Both the position numbers and the translations under genes were made by a program. The notes beneath the pieces are model-generated. The model saw nothing but the letters and a program-made list of their open reading frames with translations, ran no database searches and had not been told where the DNA came from. From the NCBI GenBank assembly GCA_003184365.1, contig NKYR01000039.1, positions 186,001-250,000 on the forward strand: 64,000 nt of DNA. Reading direction: 5' to 3'. Below, in pieces: positions 1 through 10,077 of this stretch. Numbering within the stretch: position 1 is the stretch's first letter; the number at the start of each line of letters is the position of its first letter. The DNA comes from Evernia prunastri (lineage: Eukaryota > Ascomycota > Lecanoromycetes > Lecanorales > Parmeliaceae).

Positions 1-744
1 GTGTTGAAGGAGAATCGTGAGAAGACAGCGGGGATCATCGCTGGTGCTGAAGAGCTTGCTGTAAGTACATTTACACGAGCTTTCAAGACCTTCTGCAGTT
101 GTCTCAACATGCTGTTTTGTTGACGCGTTGGTGATCGCTAATGCGCTTCCTCGAACCTAGACCCGCGCTGCTGCCACTGGAGTCAACCCCTCCCTTCAAG
201 GAGCTAATGCGGAAGTATCCTGTGAGCTCATTCTCAAGTCGGCTCTTCCTAAAACACCGATGACTAACATCTAGTTCAAGCGGCCCGCATCGTCGAACTC
301 GAACGCCAACTTGCCCGCGAGCAGAACAAGACCCGCATCCTCATGGAGGAGCAAAAGGAAAACATCAAGCTCATTGGCGAGTACGAACACCACCTCGGCG
401 AGATAGTCAAAGATGTACGTGACTTCAGCTACAACACCAAGACTCGCGAAACCTCTATTGCACGTCACTACAACAAGCTCCTGCAAGACGAGAAGGACGC
501 CCATCTCGCCGCTCGCCTCGAGAAAGACGACTGGCACGCCAAGTTCATGCGTACCGTCGAAATGCTGCGCGAAGCCTATCGTCTGCGCTGTGAGGAAGAA
601 GAGGTGCCCATTCGCGTCATTGCCGGACTGCAGAACGAGGTGCGGGCTTACCGTTCGTGTTTGGGAATGGAGCCGGAGAAGCCGGAAGACGAGTTCGGGT
701 GGGAGATTCTCAAGGACGTGCCGGATGGGAGTGGAGAGCCGTGA
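1..744 (+). CDS. Coiled-coil protein, 3' part (5' end outside window)
   Basis: This is the C-terminal part of a protein of unknown function; I do not recognise the family. Three exons fit one continuous frame: 1-60, 161-221 and 275-744, with introns opening GTAAGT and GTGAGC and closing CTAG and CTAG. The visible part is 196 residues. The sequence is highly charged and helical throughout (runs such as ARIVELERQLAREQNK and LLQDEKDAHLAARLEKDDW), which suggests an extended coiled coil, and the end is a short acidic/proline tail (EPEKPEDEFGW). There is no signal peptide, membrane segment or catalytic motif in the visible part. The splice phases join cleanly (phase 0, then phase 1), which supports the model. 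The real start lies upstream of base 1. It is convergent with the NDUFB7 gene, with about 500 bp between the two stop codons. Confidence 0.75.
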
Positions 745-1240
745 GGCTTTCTCCCTCGTTCAGATGGCATAGACGAGACAAGAGCATGCATGGCATTTTA
801 GTACGGCGTCTGGACTGATACCCCAGGTTGCATTTGATGGTCGGATCTTGTGTGATGAATGGCATAGCAAGCTAGCTAGGAATGCCGCATCTGAGGCAGC
901 TACTCGCTGCACAGAAATTTTTGCTCCGGATCGATGACACCATAAAATTGATTGCATTGTGATTGTCCAGAACCAGCACGCTAGATGCAGGCGTAAGCCT
1001 CCCAAGCCCACACTTCCAGACATCCTATATGAACCGTCCAACTTGTTACTATACTTGACAGATCCATCGACTCGCAGTCTGTAGGCATTCCGCAGCTGTT
1101 ACCATTGACGGAAGCAGATCGTACGTCATGGTCAGATATTTCTATGCGCAACGCCCATTGCGTCCCTTAACCAGAACTCCATAACTCTCCCATTGTAATT
1201 GTGATATGTACAACGATCCTCCAGGCCCCTCTCCTCGAGC
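745..1240. other. Convergent 3' intergenic region
   Basis: This stretch lies between the stop codon of the coiled-coil gene on the plus strand and the stop codon of the NDUFB7 gene on the minus strand. It should hold both 3' untranslated regions. I see no convincing coding frame, RNA gene or repeat in it. Confidence 0.5.
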
Positions 1241-1697
1241 TCAGTTGCTCCTCGCACCACCCTTTGAAGCCCTCAGCTCGTCCATCTTCGCTACCCTCTT
1301 CTTAAACTCCACATACTGGCATTTCTCATAGGAATGTCTCTCGTCCTGGATCAGGCACAGTCAGCTTCTTTCAAACTTCCTTTAGCGGAGCACGGATAGC
1401 ATACCACACATTTCCAGGGCATGTAGTACTCTTCGAACCGGCACCGATTAAGGGGAATGAGGAGGTGGGCGCAGCTGTCTCGATAGGCTATGGGCAATTT
1501 GGCATCGGACATTTGCTCTCGAGTTGCGCGAGCTAAGAGACGGAGGCATGTAATTAGCAACAGGTTGGAAATCGCGGTTGATGCTTGAAGAGCACATGGA
1601 AAGAAGAGAGGTCTTTGGTAGGCTTCAACTCACGGGGCTCATCGCTGGTGCCCAGAGCACTTTTGACCGTGTCTTTGACCGCCTCTGTGACTGCCAT
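1241..1697 (-). CDS. NADH:ubiquinone oxidoreductase subunit NDUFB7 (B18), mitochondrial complex I
   Basis: This encodes the accessory subunit NDUFB7/B18 of respiratory complex I, which sits on the intermembrane-space side of the membrane arm. The model has three exons on the minus strand: 1697-1634, 1532-1405 and 1345-1241, giving 98 residues, the usual size for fungal members. The introns open GTGAGT and GTATGC and close TTAG and CCAG. The diagnostic feature is the twin CX9C motif: CAHLLIPLNRC followed by CVDERHSYEKC, the second pair created exactly by the last splice junction. Such motifs form two disulphides and are handled by the Mia40 import pathway in this family. The FEEYYMPWKC stretch is also typical. 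The N-terminus (MAVTEAVKDTVK) has no cleavable presequence, as expected for CHCH-type proteins. It shares a 390 bp divergent promoter region with the Mbp1-like gene. Confidence 0.9.
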
Positions 1698-2087
1698 CTT
1701 GTCAATGGTTCCTTGCAAGGCAACGTTCGCAATCCGGCTCTCCGAGGCAAGCAGAACGTTCTCAATCGGAGCTTTGATGCCAAGACCAATTGACGCTAGC
1801 TTGTCTACGTTAGTGTGGATTTCCCCTCGATCAATTTACGCGTGAAAAGTCGCAGTGCGCGTCTCCAGCCATTTAATCCATTTTTTGTCGCATCCACCAT
1901 TAACTTATATTCCTCCCACTTCCAATGTCCCCAACAGTCCCAGCATCTTGCGCACACAGCTCCAGACGAGCTTGAAAATTCAGATCAGCACTCAAAAGTG
2001 TTACTTAGCTTCCCCTGTTTGCTGCCCTGCACCGGCCTGCGGGTGACTGCCGCTACTGCATAAGAGAAAAAAAAGAAGTTGCCCACC
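1698..2087. promoter_or_regulatory. Divergent promoter region of NDUFB7 and the Mbp1-like gene
   Basis: About 390 bp separate the two start codons, so this region must hold both promoters and 5' leaders. The half next to the Mbp1-like gene is rich in pyrimidine runs, and an A-rich leader (AAGAGAAAAAAAAG) precedes its start codon, which sits in a good context (CCCACCATGG). One ACGCGT box lies near the middle. Confidence 0.6.
1838..1843. promoter_or_regulatory. ACGCGT (MluI cell-cycle box, MCB) upstream of the Mbp1-like gene
   Basis: ACGCGT is the site bound by MBF, the G1/S complex whose DNA-binding subunit is Mbp1/Res. Here it lies 245 bp upstream of the start codon of an Mbp1-like gene. It could mark autoregulation, but a single hexamer also occurs by chance (ACGCGT also appears, for example, near 122 and 10631), so the function is inference. 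Confidence 0.4.
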
Positions 2088-4252
2088 ATGGCCCCAGGCG
2101 CTGCGATAAATGATGACATATACTCTGCCACTTACAGCGGTGTAAGTCGATGCCCACCTCTCACTGCTTTGGCTACAAAGATCGGGAGATCAACGAACGC
2201 TGACATTCTGCAGGTCCCGGTGTTCGAATTCAATGTCCAGGGGAATCATATCATGCGAAGGAGGAAGGACGACTACATAAATGCCACCCACATCCTTAAA
2301 GTCGCCGACTACGACAAGCCAGCCAGGACAAGAATATTAGAGCGGGAGGTTCAAAAGGGGACCCATCAGAAGGTGCAAGGAGGCTACGGGAAATACCAGG
2401 GTACACAGAGACCTATGACCTTGAATGTTCGTACCTGCGCTGACGATCCTCCGCAGGCACTTGGGTTCCCTTGAGAGAAGGAAGACTTCTCGCAGAACGC
2501 AACGGAGTCATCGACAAGCTACGGCCCCTCTTTGACTTCGTCCCTGGAGAGCACAGTCCACCTCCAGCCCCAAAGCACACCACTAATACCAACAAGCCCA
2601 AAATTCCCAAGGCACCGAATACTAAAAAGATACCAAGTGAGTGCTATGTACCATCTACAAGTACAGTCTTTCGCTGACGAACAGAACCCAAAGTGAACCC
2701 AACCTATAGTCAGATCAGCGAAGACTACGACAACATCAGCACGCAGCTCCATGACGATGACTCCCAAGAGAACTCTACAATCGCTTCGGCATCATTCATG
2801 GATGAGGAAGACAGATATGTAGGAAACCAATACGATCAATCGTCACGCAAAAGGAAGCGCGGCCAAGATGTTCTCGACCAGCAGCACATACTTTACGCTG
2901 ATGAACTCCTCGACTACTTCATGCTCTCCGCGTCCGAAGCTCCTCTCCTGCACCTCACTCCGCCAGTACCGCCAGAACCTTTCGAGGTCAACCGCCCTAT
3001 TGATGACCAAACTCACACTGCTCTTCATTGGGGCGCTGCCATGGGTGACATTGACATTGTAAGGTTCTTTATTGAGCGTGGAGCCAGTCTATTTGCCCGC
3101 AACAAGAGAGGGGAGACACCCTTGATACGAGCAGTGCTGTTCACAAACAATTATGAGAAAGAGACGATGCCGAAGCTCGTGCAGCTTCTTGTCAGCACGA
3201 TTCGAGAACACGATAACCACGGAGGTACTATTCTCCATCACATCGCCATGACTACTAACAGTTTGGCTAAGAAAAGATGTGCTCGCTACTACTTGGATAT
3301 TGTCCTTAACAAGATGGCTGAGATCTGCACACCACAAGAGTTTACAAGGCTGGTCAACCTGCAGGATGCCAGCGGTGACACCGCATTGCACATTGTTGCT
3401 CGGCACAACGCTAAGAAGTGTATTCGGGCTCTACAGGGCCGAGGTGTCCGAGGAGACCTCGAAAACGCCAATAGAGAAACCGCCGATAGGATCATACAAG
3501 GCCAACGTGCCATTCGTCAGGACTTTATATCATCATCTCCGCTACCAGAATTCGGTGGAACTAACGGTCACGAGTTGGTGAAGGCCACCAAACCAGGACC
3601 AGCATCTCACTACCACAGCCAGTCTGCCACATCTTTCAGCCAATCCTTCAGTGAAATGGCTCAAGACAAATCCCTCCAAGTGGCATTAGCCTACGACAGC
3701 GAGATCAAACAAAAGGATGACGACTTAGAAGAAGGTCTGCGCTTAGTTCAAAATGTGGATCACCAACTACATGGCACCCGACAAGGTTTATTTCGGCACC
3801 TACAAGAGGGAACCGACAGTTACGACAACGAAGAAGAAGAACATCGCCTACGAGACGAGGAACGCAGACTAATCGCCGAGAGCGAAAGCCTATCCGAGCA
3901 AATCCAGCACAAGGAGCTCCACCACGCCGTCCGCTCCGAAGAGCAAGCCTTGCCGCCCTCCGCGCACCGGAAACCAAATGGCACCATGTCCAGCGATCAC
4001 GAGCTCGAAGAACAGAAGAACGCCGCCTTAGCGCTAGCAGAGCAGCAGAGCCGGAGAAGGAAGCTGACGAGCGATGTGGTAGTGGCTCAAGGAGCAGCCG
4101 GCATGAGCGGGAATGGCGAGACGCTGAAAAAGCTTGTTTCGAGTACGTGCGGTGTCCCTGTCGACGGGGTGTCCACCTTGGCACCGGTACTGTTGGACGA
4201 GTTGCAGCAGAGTAAGATGGAGGTGGGAAATGAGGTCCCTACTCTGGCATAA
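2088..4252 (+). CDS. APSES/KilA-N transcription factor with ankyrin repeats (MBF DNA-binding subunit, Mbp1/Res2 type)
   Basis: This encodes the sequence-specific DNA-binding subunit of the G1/S transcription complex MBF, acting in the nucleus on MCB-type promoters. Four exons join cleanly: 2088-2141, 2214-2400, 2457-2636 and 2685-4252, giving 662 residues. The APSES/KilA-N domain spans roughly residues 19-110, with FEFNVQGNHIMRRRKDDYIN, ATHILKVADYDKPARTRILE and, across the third junction, KYQGTWVPL. A Ser/Pro/Lys-rich linker with basic patches (SRKRKR) follows. Ankyrin repeats come next, for example QTHTALHWGAAMGDIDIVRF and SGDTALHIVARHNAKKCIRA. The C-terminal third is Glu/Gln-rich and probably coiled-coil, as in the Swi6-binding region of this family. 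The start ATG at 2088 has a strong context; a TTG nine bases upstream is not needed. Order and length match Mbp1/Res2 rather than the shorter StuA-type APSES factors, which lack ankyrin repeats. Confidence 0.9.
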
Positions 4253-4650
4253 CGTCGTTGCGATATAATTGTAGTAGTGAATGGGACTCTGTACAGGGGG
4301 CCTCATTGTTGGGGATCTCCCCCCTTTTCATCATCATCATCACATTACTGAGTGTGGGCTCCGCAAAGGGAAGGCCTTCGATTTCAGAATTAAGAGATAC
4401 CTACATCCCCCCTGCATCAGGGACGATGACCGAAGAAGATAGGCTACCTAGATAGGATAGGATAACCAATCTCGTCAAACCCCACCTCCCATCCTCCAAG
4501 TCAAACCCCACTCCTCGCCAACAACCACCAAATCGTCCGTCCGTTCTTCCTTCCTTCCCTCCTCCCTCTTTCTCTCCACACCTCCCCTCCCAAAGCTTAC
4601 CCCAGAACAAAGCAGCCCGGCAGCTTTTCTCAAACCCTTCACACTCTCCT

Positions 4651-4670
4651 CCCCCCCCCCCCCCCCCCCC
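4651..4670. repeat. C20 homopolymer
   Basis: Twenty consecutive C residues follow a CT-rich run. The length is liable to slippage and to sequencing or assembly error. Confidence 0.9.
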
Positions 4671-4742
4671 TCTTCCCCCTTTGGCCCTGACACATAAACG
4701 ACCGACCCCACAAACTCAACCGCGCTGACAACTCCAGCATAA

Positions 4743-4820
4743 ATGGAAGGAAGGAAGAAAAGGAAAGAAGGAAAGAAAGAAGGAAGAAAGGAAAGAAGGA
4801 AAGAAAGAAGGAAGAAGGAC
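4743..4820. repeat. Purine microsatellite (GGAA/GAAAG type)
   Basis: An almost pure A/G stretch of imperfect GGAAG, GAAAG and GAAGG units. Its reverse complement produces long Ser/Phe/Leu-only frames, which are artefacts of the repeat rather than genes. Confidence 0.8.
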
Positions 4821-6273
4821 AAACGATAGACCTGTCCACCCACTGCACCGCACTGCACACCACTGCATAGCGTGGACATGGCGTTAAGCACACGTTATTC
4901 AGATCCAGCAGCACAAATAAGCGTAAGGGTGATGCCCGTCGTTGCTGGAAGATGGATAGACTTGGGACTTTAGCGGCCAAAGAAGAGTTAAGGGTGGGAG
5001 AGGTAGGTTGGGGGAAGGCGGGGGAGATAGTATTAAGGAATATATATATTTATGTTTTAACTACCTATAAAGCCTTTATATCCAAAATATATATAAGACA
5101 ATGGTTTGTATATTTGATAATGTCTCCTGGCTTTAGGGAGGAAACAAACAGGAGTCAGAAATGAAGGCCTGTGGACTAGACAGCCACACCTCCCACATTC
5201 GATTCGAATCCCATGAGTTCCATACTCCACCTTCTTCACTCGCGGTGGCGCTCGCTCTGATTCTCCGAGCCAGCTAACTCATGCTGGTATTACCACTCTC
5301 AACCCCCCAGCCAAACCAGTCTCGGCCCCTTCATTCCTACCCTCAATGCCTTCCCCCCGCCTCACCGTTTCATGATTTCCCCTCCTCCTCCCTCCTCCTA
5401 GTCTAAACACGAGCACTCCATCCGATCCGGATTCCTCCTCCACTGACAGGACCATACAGACAGAGTGGACCTAAAGAGATCTCGAAGGGCGCCGCCCACC
5501 TCCCCTCCCCCATCCCCACCCCTCCAATCTCCTTGACGGAACTAACATCCTAGGACGTCCCGATCGCACCAGTCCCTCGCATAGTAACCATCGCCATCAA
5601 TCATCCACGCTCTTTAAGACCTAGCTGCGAGCCCAAATTGGCGACGGCAGCTCCGGTCTAACGGGCGTTGTGAAGGGCGTTGGAATGGATGTTGGCGACG
5701 CTGGTGATGTTGTCGAGGGCGAGTGCCTTGTGGATGGAGTTTCGTTTTCGTCTCTGTTTTTTGAGCACATGCAGCTCTTATCTTGATTGCGTGACGAAGG
5801 ATGACTTGGAGTCTCGGCGGAGCTACAGGAGGCTGGTCCGATTATCTTAAATTTGGCGAATGAGTTGGTCCGGACGGAATTCCAAAGATAGCCGCGGAGG
5901 TTGGCGGATGGAAGGAGTGCAGGATGGGGAAGGGGCGACTGGTCGCTCCTTGACCTTTCAGAAACTCGATACCCTCATCGTGCCTGAAAACGAGTGAGGC
6001 AAGAATGTCTCGCAAACGGGAAGACAGGGAACGGAGCCCAATGAATCTTCGAAGCTTTGGCACCGAGAAAGCGGGAGGGACTGGGCACTGACAAGCATGA
6101 TATCTGACATTTGGTGGCCGATCCTGGTCGATCAGCGCGGTGCAAGTCAAATGTCGTCGAGACAGAAAGAAGTGGCAGCAGAAAATGGTGGAAGTACCCG
6201 ATGAGGAAAGCCCCCACCCCCTTCGTTCGACACAGATTGGATAGAACGGTACTTCCCTCAGAGGCTCCATGTC

Positions 6274-6546
6274 TCATTCTATATCTTCGTCTTCCCGTTG
6301 CTCAACCTCAGCAAGCTCCAACATCAACGCATTTAGAAAATTGGCATGGCCGACCACAAGCCGGAGATCGTTTCCCCCCCGCTCGGCCTCACTAGTGAGT
6401 TTTTCGAGTACTGTGTCGGCGAAGATCAATATCTGCGTGGGAAGCAGACATTGGGTCTTCTGTATCGGCGATGTGCTGCCTGTGCGCACAACGGGTGATG
6501 CTGGCGAGGCCGACGGCTCAACCTGGTTGCGGAGTCTTGAAGACAT
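6274..6546 (-). CDS. Small conserved fungal protein with a GHAN motif
   Basis: A single open frame of 90 residues on the minus strand. Its second half (IFADTVLEKLTSEAER, then LRLVVGHANFLNALMLELAEVE) looks like two amphipathic helices joined at a VGHANFL motif, and it ends in an acidic tail (EQREDEDIE). I recall similar short fungal proteins of unknown function that end in a GHAN-type helix, but I cannot name the family and no biochemical role is known to me. The N-terminal 40 residues are Ser/Pro/Thr-rich and probably disordered. The ATG is the first in the frame, no intron is needed, and no membrane segment is present. An antisense frame of similar length overlaps it, but that frame shows no comparable pattern of hydrophobic spacing. 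Confidence 0.55.
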   Translation of the reverse strand: MSSRLRNQVEPSASPASPVVRTGSTSPIQKTQCLLPTQILIFADTVLEKLTSEAERGGNDLRLVVGHANFLNALMLELAEVEQREDEDIE

Positions 6547-8162
6547 TGGGCAAGGTTTGACAGGTTATAGCGGGTCTGATGCGATGGTATGCTAGCAATG
6601 GTGAGGATTTGAAGGGAATTTTATGACTGGTCATAGTAGAGCGTATTTTGCAAAGGCTGATGAATAACGGCTAGCGCGGCTTTATAATGCCTTTTATTAT
6701 TAATTGTGGACGTCTGACCAGATGAGTCAAAAACCTCAGAAGATGCCTCGAAAGCCGCAGATTAGCATGCAATGCCTACCAGAAGAGTGGTCCGAGCAGC
6801 AAATAGCACAAGCAGAGATGCGTGGTTCAGCAATATGGACATTGGCGAAAAGGCGCGGAGGCAGAAGACAAACGAAGACGCGAGAAGCTGAACGTAGCAA
6901 AGCCTGTTGTATGAATCGATTCCCGGAGTTCTTACTCAATATTTAGCTCATGGTCCTATGCATACCCTCGCTATCATACGTACTTGTCGGAACCAAGCCT
7001 TCCAGTGACATTTTGTTTTCAGAAGGAATTTCCATCTCCACCGACTTTATAACACTAATTTGTTTCTTAAAAGTAATTTAGGTACAGTACCTTCCAAGTC
7101 CAAGTTGCCTTTCCAGGAATGGGGGATCTTCCCATCACCACGATATGATGTTGTATTAGCATGCGACGTGTTGCTTCGGACATTCTCTACAGCGTACGCC
7201 ATCTCCTGCACGGTGTTCTTCCTAGAAGCCCACGAGCCAAGCCTGTTCAATGCCCAATGCTGTACGTTAGATCAAGCAAGTCCACACGGACTTGGTCGGA
7301 CAGAGTAAGACGTGTACGCTCATCTTTTTAGCCACAGGGGGTTTTCGGAGGAGTCAAGAAACACTTCTCGAGATATATACTGAATGCCACGATACGTGGA
7401 AGGAATGAAAGGTAGTGAAACGCTTCCCTCATAGAATGAACTCGTGACGAGAATGAAAAGATGATCTTTTCAATCGTGACACTGAAAGAAGCATCACACA
7501 CTCTTTCTCACCGGAGCACAACAGCCGAGAGTGAACCATTTCAACGGCATGAGCCGAGTGCTACGACAACTCCTGAAGCTATCAATGAACATAATGCAAG
7601 CAATGGAGCCTTACCTTGCTCACAACAGAGCTCACCATCCTGGTTGATACAGTAGAAGACATCATCATACCAGAAATCCTCTCAACATCTCACGTCAGAC
7701 AGTATTTTAGGGAACACCTCACTATGCTGAAGGTCAATGGCTTGTGATCAGGCGTGTGGAACGAGTGAAAGTCCATGAGGCCTGAAAATACCGTCGGTCG
7801 GGTTCACTTTCTACCACTTACATCGAAAGTGGGCCTGCCACGATTATGAGGCATTTCGAGCGCCCTCGGCCATGCTTTACTACCGCCCCACCGCCCCCTC
7901 GGCCTTGTACGCCCCAGAGACAGCTTTTCCGAACATTAGCCGACGCTAACCTCTACATTCAATGTCAACAATGAATGCCTTTATCCCACTCACTCCGTTA
8001 TTCTCCACAAGCCGTGCATCAATCAACGCACCACCCAGCTCCCCACATACATAACCCCAACCTCTCGCACTCCCCTCCGACCCACCCTCAAACAACTCCA
8101 ACCACCTCCCCTCCCCCAAAACCACCAACCAACCAACCAACCAACCAAAAAAAAAAAAAAAA
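6547..8162. other. Intergenic region between the GHAN-motif gene and dynactin p25
   Basis: About 1.6 kb. The left part is the putative promoter of the minus-strand small gene. The only open frames are short, have no intron-linked partners and show no recognisable domain. The last 150 bases before the dynactin start are C/A-rich, ending in a CCAA tandem repeat and a poly-A run. Confidence 0.5.
8122..8162. repeat. (CCAA)n followed by poly-A directly in front of a start codon
   Basis: Several CCAA units are followed by an uninterrupted A run that ends one base before the dynactin p25 ATG (AAAATGCCGCC). It would form the very end of the 5' leader. Confidence 0.8.
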
Positions 8163-8813
8163 ATGCCGCCCAAACCCCGCCCCACCGCCCGCGGCGACTA
8201 CGTCGAGACGGAAACCGGCAACAAAGTATCGCGCAAAGCGCAACTCCACGGCACGCAGCACATATTCCTCAGCGGACGCGCCGTGATCCAGCCAGACGTG
8301 TGCATCCGGGGCGATCTCCGCCCCACGAACCCTTCTCCCCCCACATCCACCCCCACATCCACATCCACCACCACCACCACCACCACCTCCAAACCCCCCT
8401 CCACCACCCCACCAACCTACGCCACCTCCGTCGCAATAGGCCGCTACACATTCCTCAGCACGGGCAGCGTCCTACGCCCCCCCCACCGCCTGCACCAAGG
8501 CACGCTAGTCTACACCCCGCTCAAGATCGGCGACCACGTCTACATCGGCCCGGGGTGCGTGATCGAAGCGGCGAGCATCGGTGACCACGTGCACGTGGGC
8601 GCGGGCGCGGTGGTGGGGCGGATGGCGATCGTCAAAGACGGGGTTAAGGTGCTGGCGGGGGCGGTGGTGCCGGCGGGGATGGTGGTGGCGAGCGGGAGCG
8701 TGGTCGGGGGACGGCCGGCGAGGGTGGTGGGGGAGGTGGGGGATGGGTGGGGGGTTGGGGAGGGGGTTGAGGGGGGGGATATGAGGGAGTTGTGGAGGGG
8801 GGTGGGGTCGTGA
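8163..8813 (+). CDS. Dynactin subunit 5 (p25), left-handed beta-helix protein
   Basis: This encodes the p25 subunit of the dynactin pointed-end complex, which links dynein to cargo such as early endosomes; filamentous fungi need it for endosome transport. The frame is 216 residues without introns. The N-terminal YVETETGNKVSRKAQLHGTQ and the following ILSGR-like and VCIRGDLR segments match the p25 family. Hexapeptide-repeat rungs (IGDHVYIGPGCVIEAASIGDH, VHVGAGAVVG, KVLAGAVVPAG, VVGGRPARVVGEV) give the trimeric-acyltransferase-like beta-helix fold. Between about residues 55 and 80 there is a Thr/Pro/Ser-rich insert encoded by CCACCA-type repeats, which interrupts the helix where metazoan p25 is continuous. 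The last 30 residues are Gly/Val-rich and encoded by G-only runs. The gene switches from C-rich to G-rich on the coding strand at about 8580. Confidence 0.85.
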   Translation: MPPKPRPTARGDYVETETGNKVSRKAQLHGTQHIFLSGRAVIQPDVCIRGDLRPTNPSPPTSTPTSTSTTTTTTTSKPPSTTPPTYATSVAIGRYTFLSTGSVLRPPHRLHQGTLVYTPLKIGDHVYIGPGCVIEAASIGDHVHVGAGAVVGRMAIVKDGVKVLAGAVVPAGMVVASGSVVGGRPARVVGEVGDGWGVGEGVEGGDMRELWRGVGS

Positions 8814-8872
8814 GAGGGGGAGGAGGGACGAGGGGAGGGGGTTTGGTTGGTTGGTTGGGGGGGGGGGGAGGA
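8736..8872. repeat. G-rich strand-biased tract with many GGG/GGGG runs
   Basis: This tract covers the last codons of dynactin p25 and its 3' flank. It contains many closely spaced runs of three or more G, including one run of ten, so it could form G-quadruplexes in the mRNA or non-template strand. Functional significance is not shown. Confidence 0.6.
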
Positions 8873-9222
8873 GTAGAGGGGGTTGTGATATGCATTTACA
8901 GGTGGTGGCGAGATGATACCCATTGCTGCGGTAGTGATAGATATTTGACTTGATTACTGCTTCTTAGCGCCCAAGGTAGCTCAAGCGTCCGCTTGCGGAG
9001 CCTGGCTTCTGGGGAGATTGAACGAAATAAAATGCTGCAAGCCAACAAGAAGCCCTATGGTATTACAAATTGCATATTTCGCTTGCTGGAAGACCAAAGA
9101 AGACAAAGCCATGGGCATGAAAAAGCAAAGATCCGGGGTATCCTAAGGGGGAAAGGTGTTGTACATGTAGGTAGCTCATCGAATGTTGGTACGGTTCGTG
9201 ACAATAATGGGCCGGGAGGCAC

Positions 9223-10077
9223 CTATCTGGCCTGTCGTTGCGGATTCGTCTTGATGTTCTTCGACAGCCAGTCCTGATTCCCCAGTCAGAAGAGTGCAGC
9301 TACCCTACTAATGGATGGGTTTATAACTTACCAGACCCTCAAGCAGACCCGCACCAGTCGTAGCGCAGCTCGGACTCACCGAATAGATTATCTTTATAAC
9401 GCTGGGATCTTTCTTGTCTCTGCTGATCCTCTTCAGTTCCAGGCGCTCTTCGACTTCGCTTATTCCCATTGCTTCATCACACAAGCCGTCAGTACTCTCC
9501 CCAACAAGTCCAGGATGTAGCCAAGTAACTCACCTCCTGCAATGTCCTGCTTGTTCGCAAACACCAGCAACCGTGCGTCCTTCATCTCCCTGTCCAATAT
9601 GATCTTTTCCAGCTCTCTCTGCGCCTCGCCGATCCTTGACCGGTCGCTCGAATCGATGACGAATATGAGACCTTGAGTTCCTGTGTAAAACGTCCCCGAT
9701 CAGCGGTGCACCTTTTCCGCCATCATTTCCGCCATGTGTATCGATCTTTGCCATACCGGAGAAGTAATGCCTCCAGAGCGGTCGTATCTTGTCCTGCCCT
9801 CCCACGTCCCAGACATTGAACTTGACGTTCTTATAATTGACGGTCTCGACGTTGAAGCCAACGGTAGGGATGGTGGTGACGTCGGAGTTGAGCTTCAGCT
9901 TGTAGAGGATTGCTAGAGAAAGATCATCAGTCTGGGCTTGCACACGCACCCGGCTGGAGGTACCTAGAGTGACGGCAACCTACTGGTCTTTCCTGCGGCA
10001 TCTAAGCCCAGCATGAGTAGGCGCATTTCTCTTGATCCGAAGATCTTGCCCATGATCTTCGAGACCGAGCCGCCCAT
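9223..10077 (-). CDS. ADP-ribosylation factor, Arf6 type (small GTPase)
   Basis: This encodes an Arf-family GTPase that controls membrane traffic and cortical polarity. It resembles Arf6 (ArfB in Aspergillus, ARF3 in yeast) more than Arf1. Five exons on the minus strand join without frame conflict: 10077-9984, 9912-9757, 9680-9534, 9471-9332 and 9273-9223, giving 195 residues. The N-terminus MGGSVSK provides Gly2 for myristoylation. The P-loop GLDAAGKTT spans the first junction, followed by the switch regions TTIPTVGFNVETV and WDVGGQDKIRPLWRHYFSG, the guanine motif NKQD and the SCATTG loop, which matches the SCATSG of Arf6. Relative to human Arf6 there is an insert of about ten residues before the SCATTG loop (KDPSVIKI) and the C-terminus is slightly longer. 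The exon ending CGGTAAG/GTATGG and the fourth acceptor (GAAG) are the weakest splice sites. Confidence 0.9.

Larger units (their letters stand above)
4253..6273. other. Intergenic region with low-complexity tracts
   Basis: About 2 kb without a convincing gene. It contains the 3' end of the Mbp1-like transcript, a C20 homopolymer, a purine-only GGAAG/GAAAG block, a short AT-rich patch near 5035-5110 (TATATATATTTATG) and long C-rich stretches between 5200 and 5560. Short open frames on both strands here have biased, repetitive composition and no recognisable domain. Confidence 0.5.

Noticed and set aside
4475..4980. Long minus-strand frames rich in Ser, Phe, Leu and Gly
   Set aside because: They are translations of the purine microsatellite and the C20 tract, with no domain or splice support.
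5203..5225. GATTCGAATCCCATGAG resembling a tRNA T-arm
   Set aside because: No matching acceptor stem, D-arm or anticodon arm can be drawn around it.
8540..8923. Pro-rich minus-strand frames opposite dynactin p25
   Set aside because: They are antisense translations of the G-rich tract, and the plus strand encodes a recognised protein.
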